64,000 bases of DNA, taken from JBJXGE01 sp046154185. Lineage in GTDB: Bacteria > Planctomycetota > UBA8108 > UBA1146 > JAJFFE01. Of the stretch, positions 43,477-52,466 are shown piece after piece (the stretch's first letter is position 1; every line of letters starts with the position of its first letter). The DNA lies in the NCBI GenBank assembly GCA_046154185.1, contig JBJXGE010000063.1, positions 22,473 to 86,472 of the forward strand, read 5' to 3'. The notes below the pieces were generated by a model, which did no database searches, was not told the DNA's origin, and saw only the letters and a list, made by a program, of their open reading frames with translations. The position numbers and the translations under genes are program-made.

Positions 43477-44136
43477 TCAGTTGACCCACATGAGGATTCC
43501 CGCGACTCCAAAACCCACGAGAGTGTTTATCAAAATCCCGATGAGCACGACCGGCCAAAATTTCCCGGTTGGCGCGTTCTGCATCTGCGCGATCCGGAAC
43601 CGGCGAAAGTGCGTCCGCATCGCGAATGCACCGACGGCGACGCCGAGGCCCTGCGATCCATACTTGAGGAGCTCGAGCGTTCGGCGCGGCATGTCGGTCG
43701 CCGACGTTGCTCTCAGCGTTGCCATCTCACGCGCTCGTCGTTGAACTTCTTTCTCCGCCAATTCCGGCTCGCGCAGACGAATCTCGCCCGCAAACAGCGC
43801 GACCATTTCCTTGTGGATATCGGCCGTCGTGTTCTTGCGCACACTATCGAGCAGCCGCTTGGTGGAATTCTCCGGACGTTCCGCGGCTCGCCATTCGAAA
43901 TAGCCATAAGCGCCGAGCAAGGCGAGCGTGTAGCAGACCGTCGCGATGCGTAGCGGGATCGCACGCCGGGCGATCCCGAGTCGCGCGCAGTTCTGCGCGA
44001 TCAACCACCCCGTCGCTTGAAAGCCGCAGAAAAAAGTGAGGATCAGTAAGAACGACGGATTCCACGGGTGCCGGATCCCGCCGAAGTCCTCGTCCGCCGT
44101 GATCGTCGGCTGCAAGAGTTGATCGATGTCGGACAA
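43477..44136 (-). CDS. Multi-pass membrane protein of the AAA+/TPR operon
   Basis: A 219-residue protein with about four membrane helices: FLLILTFFCGFQATGWLIAQ, IATVCYTLALLGAYGYFEW, a weaker one near 165 (GLGVAVGAFAM), and FWPVVLIGILINTLVGFGVA. A charged cytosolic loop sits between the second and third. No family was recognised. It is the first gene of a three-gene operon with the TPR-membrane protein and the TPR-AAA+ ATPase, and would be the most deeply embedded component. It is divergent from the dockerin-like protein gene at 44481. Confidence 0.8.
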   Translation of the reverse strand: MSDIDQLLQPTITADEDFGGIRHPWNPSFLLILTFFCGFQATGWLIAQNCARLGIARRAIPLRIATVCYTLALLGAYGYFEWRAAERPENSTKRLLDSVRKNTTADIHKEMVALFAGEIRLREPELAEKEVQRRAREMATLRATSATDMPRRTLELLKYGSQGLGVAVGAFAMRTHFRRFRIAQMQNAPTGKFWPVVLIGILINTLVGFGVAGILMWVN

Positions 44137-44480
44137 GCCGGCCTCGGATGTTGCGAGTATCTATCTGGGGGGTCGGAGGTTAACACCACGCGTTCCACGC
44201 GTTCGACTCGAGGTCGAGTCGGCAGCATAGATGACCCCACGGAGCCGCGCAATTGGAGCGTTGGTTCGATCGCTTTCTGGCGCGCGGACGACGGCGCATC
44301 GTCGACGGCGGCCGCGCATCGGTGCCGAGCGGCCCGTCAATGGCCGATAACTCAAAGAGCTGCGGATCTGATGCTGGCATTCGTCACGGGTCCGCGAGAG
44401 AATCACACCCCGCGACGGAGCTGTCGGCGTGTGTGCCAGAGTGGGATCGAGCGCGCGGCCCACAGTGGAGGAAGCGACGG
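44137..44480. other. Divergent intergenic region
   Basis: About 340 bases between the membrane/AAA operon and a secreted-protein gene. It must carry both promoters, but no clear consensus elements or operators were found. The final bases hold GGAGGAAG, the ribosome site for 44481. Confidence 0.6.
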
Positions 44481-45959
44481 ATGCGAAGATTCTCTTGTTG
44501 CGCGGTTCTCGTCTCCATGATCTTCGGCGGCGGCGCCGCCATCGCACAACCCGGCGGCACAACCACTGGACCCGATCTCATCACGGGCGACATCTTGTCG
44601 ACGGTGAGTTACGCGGGCAGTTCCGGTATCACTGCGTATTCCTTTGGCGCCACGTCGTGCAACATCGGTAGCCTGCCCGTCTCGTGGATCCTAGCAACCA
44701 ACCAACACCCGGTCGTGACTCGCGGGCTTTATCGATTACGCGACGGCGTGATGGAACAGATCGGGATGAGTTGGTGCCAACACTTGTTTTTCGCGTTGAG
44801 CCAAGCGCTCTGCTCAGCGGGTGCCTGCACGCCAACCGCCGGCACTTCGCTCGGAGTCGGTTGCTCGGATCCGCTCTCCGCGTCGACGGCCGGCGCGCAA
44901 CAGAATCTTGGGCCGCGCTCCGCGGTCAACGCCGCGACCGGCGACTTCGCCTACCCGTTCAGCGCGCCGGCGTTCACCGGCGCGCTCGACCGGCGCTTGC
45001 AAGTCGCCGTCGCCGATCTCGATCCGACGCTCAATCCCGGCGCGCTGTATTTCGTGTCCACTTACTATCTGGCTGCCGATGACACCGTCGCCGGCAACGA
45101 TCTCAACAATGGCTCGTATCGACAGCTCAGTGTCGCCGCGAGCCCGAGCGGGCAATTCGAGCTGCAGTTTCTCGCCGGGCAAACGACCGTGCGGCAAAAG
45201 AGTCCGATCGAGGCTTGGCAAGACGCGCTCCCGGACGTGAGCGTTCAGTTTGTCGATGTCGCGGGCGACGGGCGCATCATCGCGGCGTGCCGCGTGATTC
45301 CGGCGGCCGGGCTCTATCGCTACGAGTACGCGTTCTACAACCAAAATTCCGATCGTTGCGTGAGCGCGATCAGCGTTCCGCTCGGCGGCGCGACGGTTTC
45401 GGCCCCCGGTTTTCACGCCGTGGCATCGCATAGCGGCGAGCCGTATTCGAACGCGCCGTGGAGCGCAACGATCTCGCCCGCCGAAGTCGTCTGGGCGACC
45501 GAGAGTTTCGCGACGAATCCCAACGCCAACGCGCTGCGCTGGGACACGATGTACAACTTCCGCTTTCTGTCCGCGCAAGCGCCCGCGACCGGCGCCGTCA
45601 CGCTCACTTTGTTCAAACCGGGCGCAACGACTACGGTAGTGGCGCAATTGCCGGCGCCCGGTTCCGCAATCGTCGAGCAACGGTTCATCCGTGGCGATGT
45701 GAATCTCGACGGCTTCATCAACATCGCCGACCCGGTCACGTTGTTGGAAGTCTTGTTCGTGCCGGGATCGGGACTTCTCGATTGCGAGAAAGCCGCCGAC
45801 GCGAATGACGACGGCACGCGCGATATCGCGGACGTCATCACGCATCTCAATTCGCTCTTCGTGCCGCTGACTCCTCCGCTCGCCGCGCCATATCCCGACT
45901 GCGGATTCGATCCCACGCCCGATACTTTGAGCTGCGAAGACTTCGCGCCGTGTCCGTAA
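44481..45959 (+). CDS. Secreted protein with dockerin-like C-terminal repeats
   Basis: A 492-residue protein with signal MRRFSCCAVLVSMIFGGGAA and GGAGGAAG before the ATG. The body is beta-rich and cysteine-containing without a recognised domain (ATSCNIGSLPVSWILATNQH, VAVADLDPTLNPGALYFVST). The C-terminus carries two dockerin-like EF-hand repeats: RGDVNLDGFINIADPVTLLE and KAADANDDGTRDIADVITHL. Planctomycetes use this tail on many exported proteins; whether it binds a partner or directs sorting is unknown. The last ten bases overlap the phosphatase gene downstream. Confidence 0.82.
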   Translation: MRRFSCCAVLVSMIFGGGAAIAQPGGTTTGPDLITGDILSTVSYAGSSGITAYSFGATSCNIGSLPVSWILATNQHPVVTRGLYRLRDGVMEQIGMSWCQHLFFALSQALCSAGACTPTAGTSLGVGCSDPLSASTAGAQQNLGPRSAVNAATGDFAYPFSAPAFTGALDRRLQVAVADLDPTLNPGALYFVSTYYLAADDTVAGNDLNNGSYRQLSVAASPSGQFELQFLAGQTTVRQKSPIEAWQDALPDVSVQFVDVAGDGRIIAACRVIPAAGLYRYEYAFYNQNSDRCVSAISVPLGGATVSAPGFHAVASHSGEPYSNAPWSATISPAEVVWATESFATNPNANALRWDTMYNFRFLSAQAPATGAVTLTLFKPGATTTVVAQLPAPGSAIVEQRFIRGDVNLDGFINIADPVTLLEVLFVPGSGLLDCEKAADANDDGTRDIADVITHLNSLFVPLTPPLAAPYPDCGFDPTPDTLSCEDFAPCP

Positions 45960-46531
45960 CCGCGCCGACGAACTCGCAGGCCGATGGATCGAGCGACACG
46001 CCACCGGTCCAGCTCCATGTTTCCTTCATTTGCTCCGGCAACATCTGTCGCAGTCCGTTCGCGGAGGCGGCGCTGCGTCGCGTCGCCGCGCAAGAGGGCT
46101 GGGGCAGTCGCTTGCGCGTGACTTCGGCGGGCACGATGGGCATCGTCGACTACGGCGCGCATGAACACGGGATCGCGGTCGCCAAGCTCGTCGACATCAG
46201 CATGGACGCCCATCGCTCGCGCGGAATCGACGAGGCCTATCTCGAATCCGTGGACATCGTGCTTGGCCTCGCGCGCGAGCATGTCCGGTTGTTGCGCAAG
46301 ATCTATCCCGCCGTGCGGGAGCGAGTCTTCTTGTTCGGCTCGTTCCCGGCCGCCCACCTCGACGGACCGGAAATCGACGATCCGATGGGCGACGACGCCG
46401 ATGCGTTTGCCGCCGTGTATCGCGAGATCCTTGACCGCTTGCCGCCCATCACGGCCGAACTTCGCCGCCGGTTGGGGGTTGCAGGTCCGACGCCGGGCTC
46501 GGAATTGGTCGGTCCGGCGGCGTCATCGTAA
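45950..46531 (+). CDS. Low-molecular-weight protein-tyrosine phosphatase
   Basis: A 193-residue cytosolic phosphatase or arsenate-reductase-like enzyme. The catalytic loop is SFICSGNICRSPFAEA with nucleophile Cys28 and Arg34 (C-x5-R); the general-acid Asp is in IDDPMGDDADAF. Length and motifs fit the LMW-PTP family, with an N-terminal extension of about 20 residues. The start is GTG at 45950, overlapping the end of the secreted-protein gene, so it may be coupled to it. In related operons such enzymes act on tyrosine kinases of polysaccharide export, but no such kinase is visible here. Confidence 0.92.
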   Translation: MSVTAPTNSQADGSSDTPPVQLHVSFICSGNICRSPFAEAALRRVAAQEGWGSRLRVTSAGTMGIVDYGAHEHGIAVAKLVDISMDAHRSRGIDEAYLESVDIVLGLAREHVRLLRKIYPAVRERVFLFGSFPAAHLDGPEIDDPMGDDADAFAAVYREILDRLPPITAELRRRLGVAGPTPGSELVGPAASS

Positions 46532-46620
46532 GCTTTTATGGCAGATTTGATTTTCTGACCAAATACTGCCGACCCAAGTTTTCCGATCGCGCGGAGCCGC
46601 AGGGACCGTTGGAGGTATCG

Positions 46621-47025
46621 ATGTCCACACGTATAGAAAAAAGCTCGGCCCGGCGCGAGTTCATCAAAATCAACACCGACGTGCCGGTGCGCTACAAATT
46701 CTTGTCGAAGGATCTCGACCTCGGCGCGGATCAGATTTTCGAAGGCACGACGACCTGCTTTTCGGGCGGCGGCCTATTGCTGCAAGGTCGTATCCCGAGC
46801 ATGAACTGGATCGCCGCGCTGCTCATGGACAAGATCCAGCTCGGGGTCAATATTCTGCTGCCGTCCTGCGACCAACCAATCAAGGCGCTATGCCGCGTGT
46901 CTTGGATCGAAGCGATTCCCGAGGGCAGCGATCGTTGCTCGATCGGACTCGATTTCGAGAACATCGAAAAAGACATGCAGGATCAAGTGCTCAAGTACTT
47001 GATCAAATCGCAGATGACGAAGTAA
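46621..47025 (+). CDS. PilZ-domain protein
   Basis: A 134-residue protein starting MSTRIEKSS after GGAGGTATCG. The fold shows the PilZ c-di-GMP binding elements in weakened form: SSARREFIKINTDVPVRYKF for the Arg-rich motif and TTCFSGGGLLLQG in place of D/NxSxxG, so nucleotide binding is probable but not certain. The sequence ends with DRCSIGLDFENIEKDMQDQV, typical of the family. It stands alone in its direction between the phosphatase and the M48 peptidase gene. Confidence 0.85.
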   Translation: MSTRIEKSSARREFIKINTDVPVRYKFLSKDLDLGADQIFEGTTTCFSGGGLLLQGRIPSMNWIAALLMDKIQLGVNILLPSCDQPIKALCRVSWIEAIPEGSDRCSIGLDFENIEKDMQDQVLKYLIKSQMTK

Positions 47026-47142
47026 GCGTCCGCGCGCTCTTGCTTCGTGCGGGCGATCCGCGATCATGCCCTCGATCGGCGCTGCGGCGTCGCTGAGACC
47101 GCCAAAACTGGTGCACTTTTTCGGTTGGATCGCCCCTGCCTC

Positions 47143-48666
47143 ATGCCGACAATCTTCTCCGCCTTGTTGGCGATCACCTCGCTCACGGTTGGTGTGAAAC
47201 TCGCGCCGCCCGAGCCGACGCTCGTCGGCGCCAGGGCCTTGTTGTGGATGGCCGCGCTACCCGCGACCGCTTTCATTCTGGGCGTTGCGCTGCTCGCGTT
47301 CGTTCGGCTTCGACTGCGCCGGGATCGCCACCTAACCGCGACGCGCGTCGTCGAACGAGCGCGCTATCTGCTTCCCAGCGCGCTCGCCGTGGCGCAGGTC
47401 GTCACGTTGTCGTTCTGCGATTGGCGCACCAGCGTACTCAGCATCGCGCCCGCCCAGATTCCTTTGCTCGCGCACATCTTCACTTTGACGCCGTTCGCGC
47501 TCGGCATTGTGGTCGCTCACTGGCTCCACGCCCATGCCGAGCGAATGTGCGATGGCGTCCGTCAACTCGCGACGCGACGACTCGCCGACGGTCTGCGCGC
47601 GTTCCGCGTCGTGCTCGTGCCGTGTGCGCTACTGTGCGGCGCGTACGACGCAGGTTGGTACACCCCGACGTTGGTCACACAACTTTCGAGCAGCTTACTC
47701 TTCTCAAGCATGGCGATTCTGGGCGCGTCGCTGCTCTTCACGCTGGCAAGCCCGTATCTCTTGAGCCTCGCTTGGCCCGCGCGCCCACTGCCGACCGGTT
47801 CAATGCGGGATCGGTTTCGCGCGTTAGAGAACAAGGTCAGTGCGCGAGTGCGCGAAATCTACGTTTGGCAGTCGGGACTGACGTGCATGACGGGCCTTTT
47901 CGCCCGCGTGCGGCGGGTGTACTTCGCCCAGAGCATGCTCGAGCACTCAAGCTCCGATGAACTCGCCGTCGTGTACGCACATGAGCTGGGCCACGCACGA
48001 CGCCACCATTTGAGTTGGTATTCCTTCATCGCCTTGAGCTTCGTCCTGTTGGCGTTCTCGATCGACGGCATGTGGTTGCGCACGTCGTCGTCGTTCGATG
48101 CGATCCTTGTCGTCACCTTCGGCTGCTTGCTCGTTGCCGGCTGGCGCGGACTCGGCGCGCTGTCGCGCCATTTCGAGCACGAAGCTGATTTGTTCAGCGC
48201 CGCGCAAGAGGGATTCGTCGCCAGCGTCAGCACGATGCACTCGTTCGGACTCTTGGTAGATGACGAGCACCAGCCGCGGATGTGGCCGCACCCAACGTTG
48301 CGCCAGCGCATCGCTGTACTGACGCGCAGCGTCGACGATTCGACATTTCTGCCGCGCTTTCACCGTCGGAGCCGTCGCTTGCGCGCGAACGTAGTGCTGT
48401 TTTTCGCGGTTGCGGCGGGGCTCTACAGCTTTGCGCTGACGGTCGAGTCGCGCCGCCCGCGCGTCGAGCGACTCGTCACCGAAGCGAAGCATCTGCTCGA
48501 TCAGTATGAGCGGGGACGGTTGCGGCCGTGGCGCAACACCGAACGCGAGCAAAACATCCTGTCACGAGCGAGCGAATTGATCGAAGCGGCGGGAGCGCAA
48601 CAAGACGTGGCACCGGCGCTACAACGCGAGATCGAGTCGCTCGCGAAATCTCTGCGCCGCGCATGA
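47143..48666 (+). CDS. M48-family membrane metallopeptidase (HtpX/Ste24-like)
   Basis: A 507-residue protein, starting MPTIFSALLAIT; no clear ribosome site. Four or more N-terminal helices (LLWMAALPATAFILGVALLA, SLLFSSMAILGASLLFTLAS) precede the catalytic part: zinc motif HELGHARRHH at residues 280-289 and the third ligand in HFEHEADLFSAAQEG. Further hydrophobic segments and a coiled tail follow. M48 peptidases cleave damaged or prenylated membrane proteins. The gene ends ten bases before a long palindromic element that separates it from a convergent gene. Confidence 0.9.
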   Translation: MPTIFSALLAITSLTVGVKLAPPEPTLVGARALLWMAALPATAFILGVALLAFVRLRLRRDRHLTATRVVERARYLLPSALAVAQVVTLSFCDWRTSVLSIAPAQIPLLAHIFTLTPFALGIVVAHWLHAHAERMCDGVRQLATRRLADGLRAFRVVLVPCALLCGAYDAGWYTPTLVTQLSSSLLFSSMAILGASLLFTLASPYLLSLAWPARPLPTGSMRDRFRALENKVSARVREIYVWQSGLTCMTGLFARVRRVYFAQSMLEHSSSDELAVVYAHELGHARRHHLSWYSFIALSFVLLAFSIDGMWLRTSSSFDAILVVTFGCLLVAGWRGLGALSRHFEHEADLFSAAQEGFVASVSTMHSFGLLVDDEHQPRMWPHPTLRQRIAVLTRSVDDSTFLPRFHRRSRRLRANVVLFFAVAAGLYSFALTVESRRPRVERLVTEAKHLLDQYERGRLRPWRNTEREQNILSRASELIEAAGAQQDVAPALQREIESLAKSLRRA

Positions 48667-48675
48667 GTCGAGCTT

Positions 48676-48853
48676 AGGGTCCGCGCAAAAATAACTTTCC
48701 ATTTGGAGGTCGAGATCTGGCGTAGGTCCGTTCTCGGCGATTGAGCGGAACCTCAGGCGTAGCCTGGCTACGTTGAGGATTACGCGATTGAGCCGGGAGC
48801 GGAGATATGTAGAGATCGGCCTCCAAATGCGAAGTCATTTTTGCGCGGACCCT
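48676..48853. repeat. 178-bp perfect-like long palindrome between convergent genes
   Basis: Arms AGGGTCCGCGCAAAAATAAC at the left and its near-complement GTCATTTTTGCGCGGACCCT at the right pair over about 34 bases. Pairing continues inward with mismatches to a central CGTAGCCTGGCTACG at 48758-48772. It would fold into one hairpin of about 80 base pairs. The A/T runs near each arm end resemble a bidirectional terminator, but the size suggests a MITE-like element. Confidence 0.8.
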
Positions 48854-50115
48854 TAAACGCGCGGCACGGTCACCTTCTGATCACTCGGTTTGAGCGGCAC
48901 CAGGACGATTCCGCGCGGCGTCGCCGGCACGAGTTGGAGCGCCCCCACCGGCAATCGCCACTGACTGCGCGCCAGTTCTGGGATGTGTCGCTTGGCCGGC
49001 GGATTCAACACGAACGCGAGTTGCGCGCCAAACCGTTCGAGCGCGACGGACGCGTCCTCGGCTTCACAAGTGACCGTGACAAGCTCGAGATCGTGCTGCG
49101 GCGATACTTGGCGGAGAATCCCCTTCTCGAGCCATTCGGCGTCGAACTGGGTCGCGACGTAGGGTGGATTCTCATGGCCTATGAGTGCTACTTGCTCTTC
49201 CTTGGCGCGAATCAGAAACGCAGTGTCGGTGCCTCGCGCCAGCATGCCGATGGCGCGGTGCGCAACACCCTCGCTGCGCAACTCGTCAAGAAAACCACGG
49301 AGCGCGAGACACGATTCGTCGGCGGCGCCAGCGAGTGAAAACTCGCTGACGTCGTAGAACCGATGCAGGCGTTCGACGAGCAAGTTGAGTTCGAGCCCTA
49401 CCGGCAGATTGTAACAGCGCACGGTGCCGGCGAGCGCGACCCCGAAATCCCGTTGGTTGTAGAAACGCACGACCGGCCAAGTTTCACCCGACACGAACGG
49501 TAAATCGCGGGCGCGCAACAGCGCGCGATAAAGGCTGAGGTCGCCGACCAGCGCGCCGCCGAGTCGCGTGAGGAGTCCCGCCAGGAGCTCACCTTCACCA
49601 GCGCTCAAGCACCACAACTGGTGTCGGGCGCCGTGCTCGGTAACCAAATCGACGAGCGGCGGAATCCCGCGCCGCGCTTCGATGAGCTTCTCCATGTGGA
49701 GCTCGTCGTCGCGAAAGAGCGCCGACACGCCGACCGGATCGACACCGGCGCGGCGCAAGTGTGTCAGCGTCTGGTCGATGCTCACGCGCGTAGCGCCGAC
49801 GACGGGCGCGAAGCACGTGTTCAGTGGATTGAGGGCAGCGAGCACGCACCAGCGGAGTTTCTCGATCGGGCTCTCGTGCACGAAGTTTTCGCGATGCAGA
49901 TAGAAGCCGCACTTGCCGGCCGGCGCCCACACGCCGCTCACGAGTCCGTTCAGTACGCTGATCGGCGTCGCGACGTGTTTCAAGAGTCCACGTAGACCCG
50001 GCGGACCGTCGACTTGCAGCAGGTCACGGTCGCGATCACCGTCCGTGCGCGCATCGGCGCACAGATCCCCGTGCGGCAAATGCAGGAACGGCTCGATACC
50101 CTTGAGTTGTGTCAC
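48853..50115 (-). CDS. Protein of unknown function
   Basis: A 420-residue protein with no signal peptide, membrane helix or recognised motif. It is mixed alpha/beta with several conserved-looking cores (VHESPIEKLRWCVLAALNPL, LFRDDELHMEKLIEARRGIP, RFYNQRDFGVALAGTVRCYN, WRLPVGALQLVPATPRGIVL). The stop codon touches the end of the long palindrome. It starts 20 bases after the VWA-protein gene on the same strand, so the two are likely co-expressed. The GC-rich codon bias supports a real gene; function cannot be assigned. Confidence 0.7.
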   Translation of the reverse strand: MTQLKGIEPFLHLPHGDLCADARTDGDRDRDLLQVDGPPGLRGLLKHVATPISVLNGLVSGVWAPAGKCGFYLHRENFVHESPIEKLRWCVLAALNPLNTCFAPVVGATRVSIDQTLTHLRRAGVDPVGVSALFRDDELHMEKLIEARRGIPPLVDLVTEHGARHQLWCLSAGEGELLAGLLTRLGGALVGDLSLYRALLRARDLPFVSGETWPVVRFYNQRDFGVALAGTVRCYNLPVGLELNLLVERLHRFYDVSEFSLAGAADESCLALRGFLDELRSEGVAHRAIGMLARGTDTAFLIRAKEEQVALIGHENPPYVATQFDAEWLEKGILRQVSPQHDLELVTVTCEAEDASVALERFGAQLAFVLNPPAKRHIPELARSQWRLPVGALQLVPATPRGIVLVPLKPSDQKVTVPRV

Positions 50116-50135
50116 GCGGCGCTCCGGATCTCTCG

Positions 50136-50825
50136 TTACTCGACGATCGTGAAACTGCCGGAGTTTTGGGCGGCGATCTGTTGGAAGAGCGGAATCCCGT
50201 CGGGCGTCGCCGAGATGTAAAGAGTGTTGATCGAAATCTGTTGATAGTTCGCGGCCGCGATGTCTTCGGGTACCGAGGATGTCGGCGTGCCGCCGCAGTA
50301 CGGCACGCCATCGCCGAGCAGCAAGATTTGACGACGCGGCTTCGCGGAGATGTTGGCGATCTCAATCGTCTTGATGATGGCCGGACCAAGGCAAGTTTCG
50401 CCGCTCGCCGCGAGCGACTGCACCCAGCCGATCGCGGCGCTCTTGTTCGCGGGCGTTGCGTCGGTGGGTTGCTCGTCGGGCGGCCACACGATGTAGTTGC
50501 TCGAAAAAGCGACCAGCGCGAATTGTGTTTGGCGGGACAACTGCTGAATGCCGAGCGCCGTTTCCTGCTTGAGCGTTTCGATGTCGGCGGCCCAGCCCAT
50601 GCTGCACGACTTGTCGAGACACCAGAAGAACGCATCGCCCTCGTACTCGGCGCCGTAAAACGTGATCGTCTCGCTCACGTCCTCGTCGTCCGCGTCCGCG
50701 ACGCCCCCACCGACCGGCAAATCGAGCGGGTAGTGATAGCGCTGTCGCCCCGTGTCCTGTGCAGAAGCAACCCACACATAACTCGCACAAAACACCACGC
50801 CGCAAAACGCAATGCGATTTCTCAC
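50136..50825 (-). CDS. Exported von Willebrand factor A domain protein
   Basis: A 229-residue protein read from GTG 50825, five bases after AGAGGGGG. Signal VRNRIAFCGVVFCASYVWVA, then a VWA fold: FFWCLDKSCSMGWAADIETL carries the MIDAS motif D-x-S-x-S (DKSCS), and RQILLLGDGVPYCGG the fifth strand with its metal-binding Asp. VWA domains mediate protein-protein contacts with a metal ion. About 50 acidic residues precede the fold (GGGVADADDEDVSETITF). The next gene downstream, of unknown function, is 20 bases away. Confidence 0.85.
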   Translation of the reverse strand: MRNRIAFCGVVFCASYVWVASAQDTGRQRYHYPLDLPVGGGVADADDEDVSETITFYGAEYEGDAFFWCLDKSCSMGWAADIETLKQETALGIQQLSRQTQFALVAFSSNYIVWPPDEQPTDATPANKSAAIGWVQSLAASGETCLGPAIIKTIEIANISAKPRRQILLLGDGVPYCGGTPTSSVPEDIAAANYQQISINTLYISATPDGIPLFQQIAAQNSGSFTIVE

Positions 50826-50957
50826 GGTGCCCCCTCTGAGCAAATAGAGAGATCAATCCACGATGAAGAATACCTCGACCGCGCTCGCGCGCGCCTGCGG
50901 CAAGTCCACTGCCGCCGAGCAAGTCGCTCCGCGCGGGCAGGATGCGCCACGGGCCAC

Positions 50958-51000
50958 TAAAAAAATAAAAAGCGCGGCCCCCGGGGTAGAGGGCCGGCGC
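50958..51000 (-). terminator. Intrinsic terminator on the minus strand
   Basis: Read leftward: GCGCCGGCCC, a short loop, GGGGGCCGCGC, then TTTTTATTTTTTT. It is the best Rho-independent terminator in the window. The only leftward frame ending before it is a 60-codon one (51186-51004) without a ribosome site, so the transcript it ends is unclear. Confidence 0.7.
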
Positions 51001-51201
51001 GTATCATAGTGGCCAAGTTCTTAGTGAAATCGCGACCGAACCGGTCAGCGAAACGACCCGGGAACGAGTCGGGAACGAGCCGAGCGTGAGATCGTCACAC
51101 GCTGAGCCGAATCGCGTGTAATACAGAGACGTTGCCCGCACGTCGTTTCCTTCGAACTCACAGAAGATCAGGGCAGGCCGAGTCATAACGGAGAGACACT
51201 C

Positions 51202-51750
51202 GTGTCAAACAACGACGCAGGTGAACCGATCATCGGCATTTTGACGGTCTCGGATCGCGCGAGTCGCGGCGAGTACGAGGATCGCGGCGGTCCCGCGATC
51301 GCGGCGTGGCTGGCGACTCGGCTCGCGCCTCCGTACGCACTCGAACGGCGCGTTGTGCCGGACGAGATCGACGCCATCGAATCCGCACTCCGCGAATTCT
51401 GCGACACGACCCGCGCGAGTCTCGTGATCTCTACGGGCGGCACCGGCCCGGCGCCGCGCGACGTGACGCCCGAAGCAGTCGCCAAAGTCGCTGACCGCAT
51501 CTTGCCGGGCTTCGGCGAGCGCATGCGCTCGGCGTCCATCACGCAGGTGCCGACCGCGCTGTTGTCGCGCCAACTCGGCGCGACGCGCGGCGCGACGTTG
51601 ATTCTCGCCCTGCCGGGCCAGCCGCGCGCGATCGCCGAGTGTCTCGAAGCGGTGTTCGCCGCCGTGCCGCACTGCATCGAGCAGCTCGGCGGTGCGCGAC
51701 TCAAGCTACAAAACGCGGCAACTCCGGCGTCCGGAATCCCCAAACACTGA
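51202..51750 (+). CDS. mogA: MogA/MoaB-family molybdenum cofactor protein
   Basis: Adenylylates molybdopterin before MoeA inserts the metal. A 182-residue protein with GTG start after GGAGAG. Conserved: IIGILTVSDRASRGEYEDRG at the N-terminus, the nucleotide/MPT loop LVISTGGTGPAPRDVTPEAV, and TLILALPGQPRAIAECL. The family includes MogA and MoaB, which cannot be told apart with confidence here; MogA is slightly favoured. It works with MoeA encoded at 4329. The stop is 14 bases before the methyltransferase gene. Confidence 0.9.
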   Translation: MSNNDAGEPIIGILTVSDRASRGEYEDRGGPAIAAWLATRLAPPYALERRVVPDEIDAIESALREFCDTTRASLVISTGGTGPAPRDVTPEAVAKVADRILPGFGERMRSASITQVPTALLSRQLGATRGATLILALPGQPRAIAECLEAVFAAVPHCIEQLGGARLKLQNAATPASGIPKH

Positions 51751-51764
51751 ACGCAACGACAACC

Positions 51765-52466
51765 ATGAAAGCCGTTTCGCTCTGGCGCCGTCTCTTCGCG
51801 CGCTTCGATCGCCACGCGGCGCCACACAATCCGCCCGAGCAATACTGGCCGGACCGTGGCCCGCGCGTCGTCGGGCCGGGCGGCATCGCCGAGCTGCGTG
51901 TCGGTCGCCAACTCGCCACGTTTCAGGCGATCCACGCCGCGCTCGTTCGCCGCGGCGCGACGGACGTCGGCGACTTCGGCTGCAACGTCGCGGCGCTTGG
52001 CCAACAAATCTTCGACTGGGACTATCAAGGCCGCTATCTCGGCGTGGAAAATAATCCGCACGCGCTTGCGCTCGCCGCGCAGCATCTCGCCGAAATAGCG
52101 CCAGCGCGCGCGTGGCGACTCCTGCGCGCAAACATCCGCCGTTTGCCCTTCGCGGACCACGCGCTCGAGACCGTCGTCATGAAGGATGTGCTCGAACACA
52201 TGGAGGATTTTCGTCCGCTCCTCGACGAAGCGGCGCGCGTTGGGCGTCGCACGCTGGTGCTCGGCGTGTTCCTTCCGTGGCGCGACGGCCGGGCGCGCGT
52301 GCGTCGCCATCGGCACGGCTTCTATCTCAATAGCTATCGCCGCACCGACGTGCTCGAGTTCCTACACGCGCGCGGCTGGCATCACAGCGAGACGATTCCG
52401 ACGCGCGAAGCCGATGGCGTGCCGAACGAAGTCGTCACGTTTACGCGCGACGAACACGTCATTTGA
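51765..52466 (+). CDS. Class I SAM-dependent methyltransferase
   Basis: A 233-residue protein starting MKAVSLWRRLFARF, 14 bases after mogA. The Rossmann core begins ATDVGDFGCNVAALGQQIFD (motif I DFGCN), acidic residue LGVENNPHALALAA, then RRLPFADHALETVVMKDVLE with the typical LPFAD and DVLEHM. The first 45 residues are basic and may bind a partner. It is convergent with bshA, overlapping it by eight bases. The substrate is unknown; the pattern resembles UbiE-like or glycan/lipid methyltransferases. Confidence 0.85.
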   Translation: MKAVSLWRRLFARFDRHAAPHNPPEQYWPDRGPRVVGPGGIAELRVGRQLATFQAIHAALVRRGATDVGDFGCNVAALGQQIFDWDYQGRYLGVENNPHALALAAQHLAEIAPARAWRLLRANIRRLPFADHALETVVMKDVLEHMEDFRPLLDEAARVGRRTLVLGVFLPWRDGRARVRRHRHGFYLNSYRRTDVLEFLHARGWHHSETIPTREADGVPNEVVTFTRDEHVI

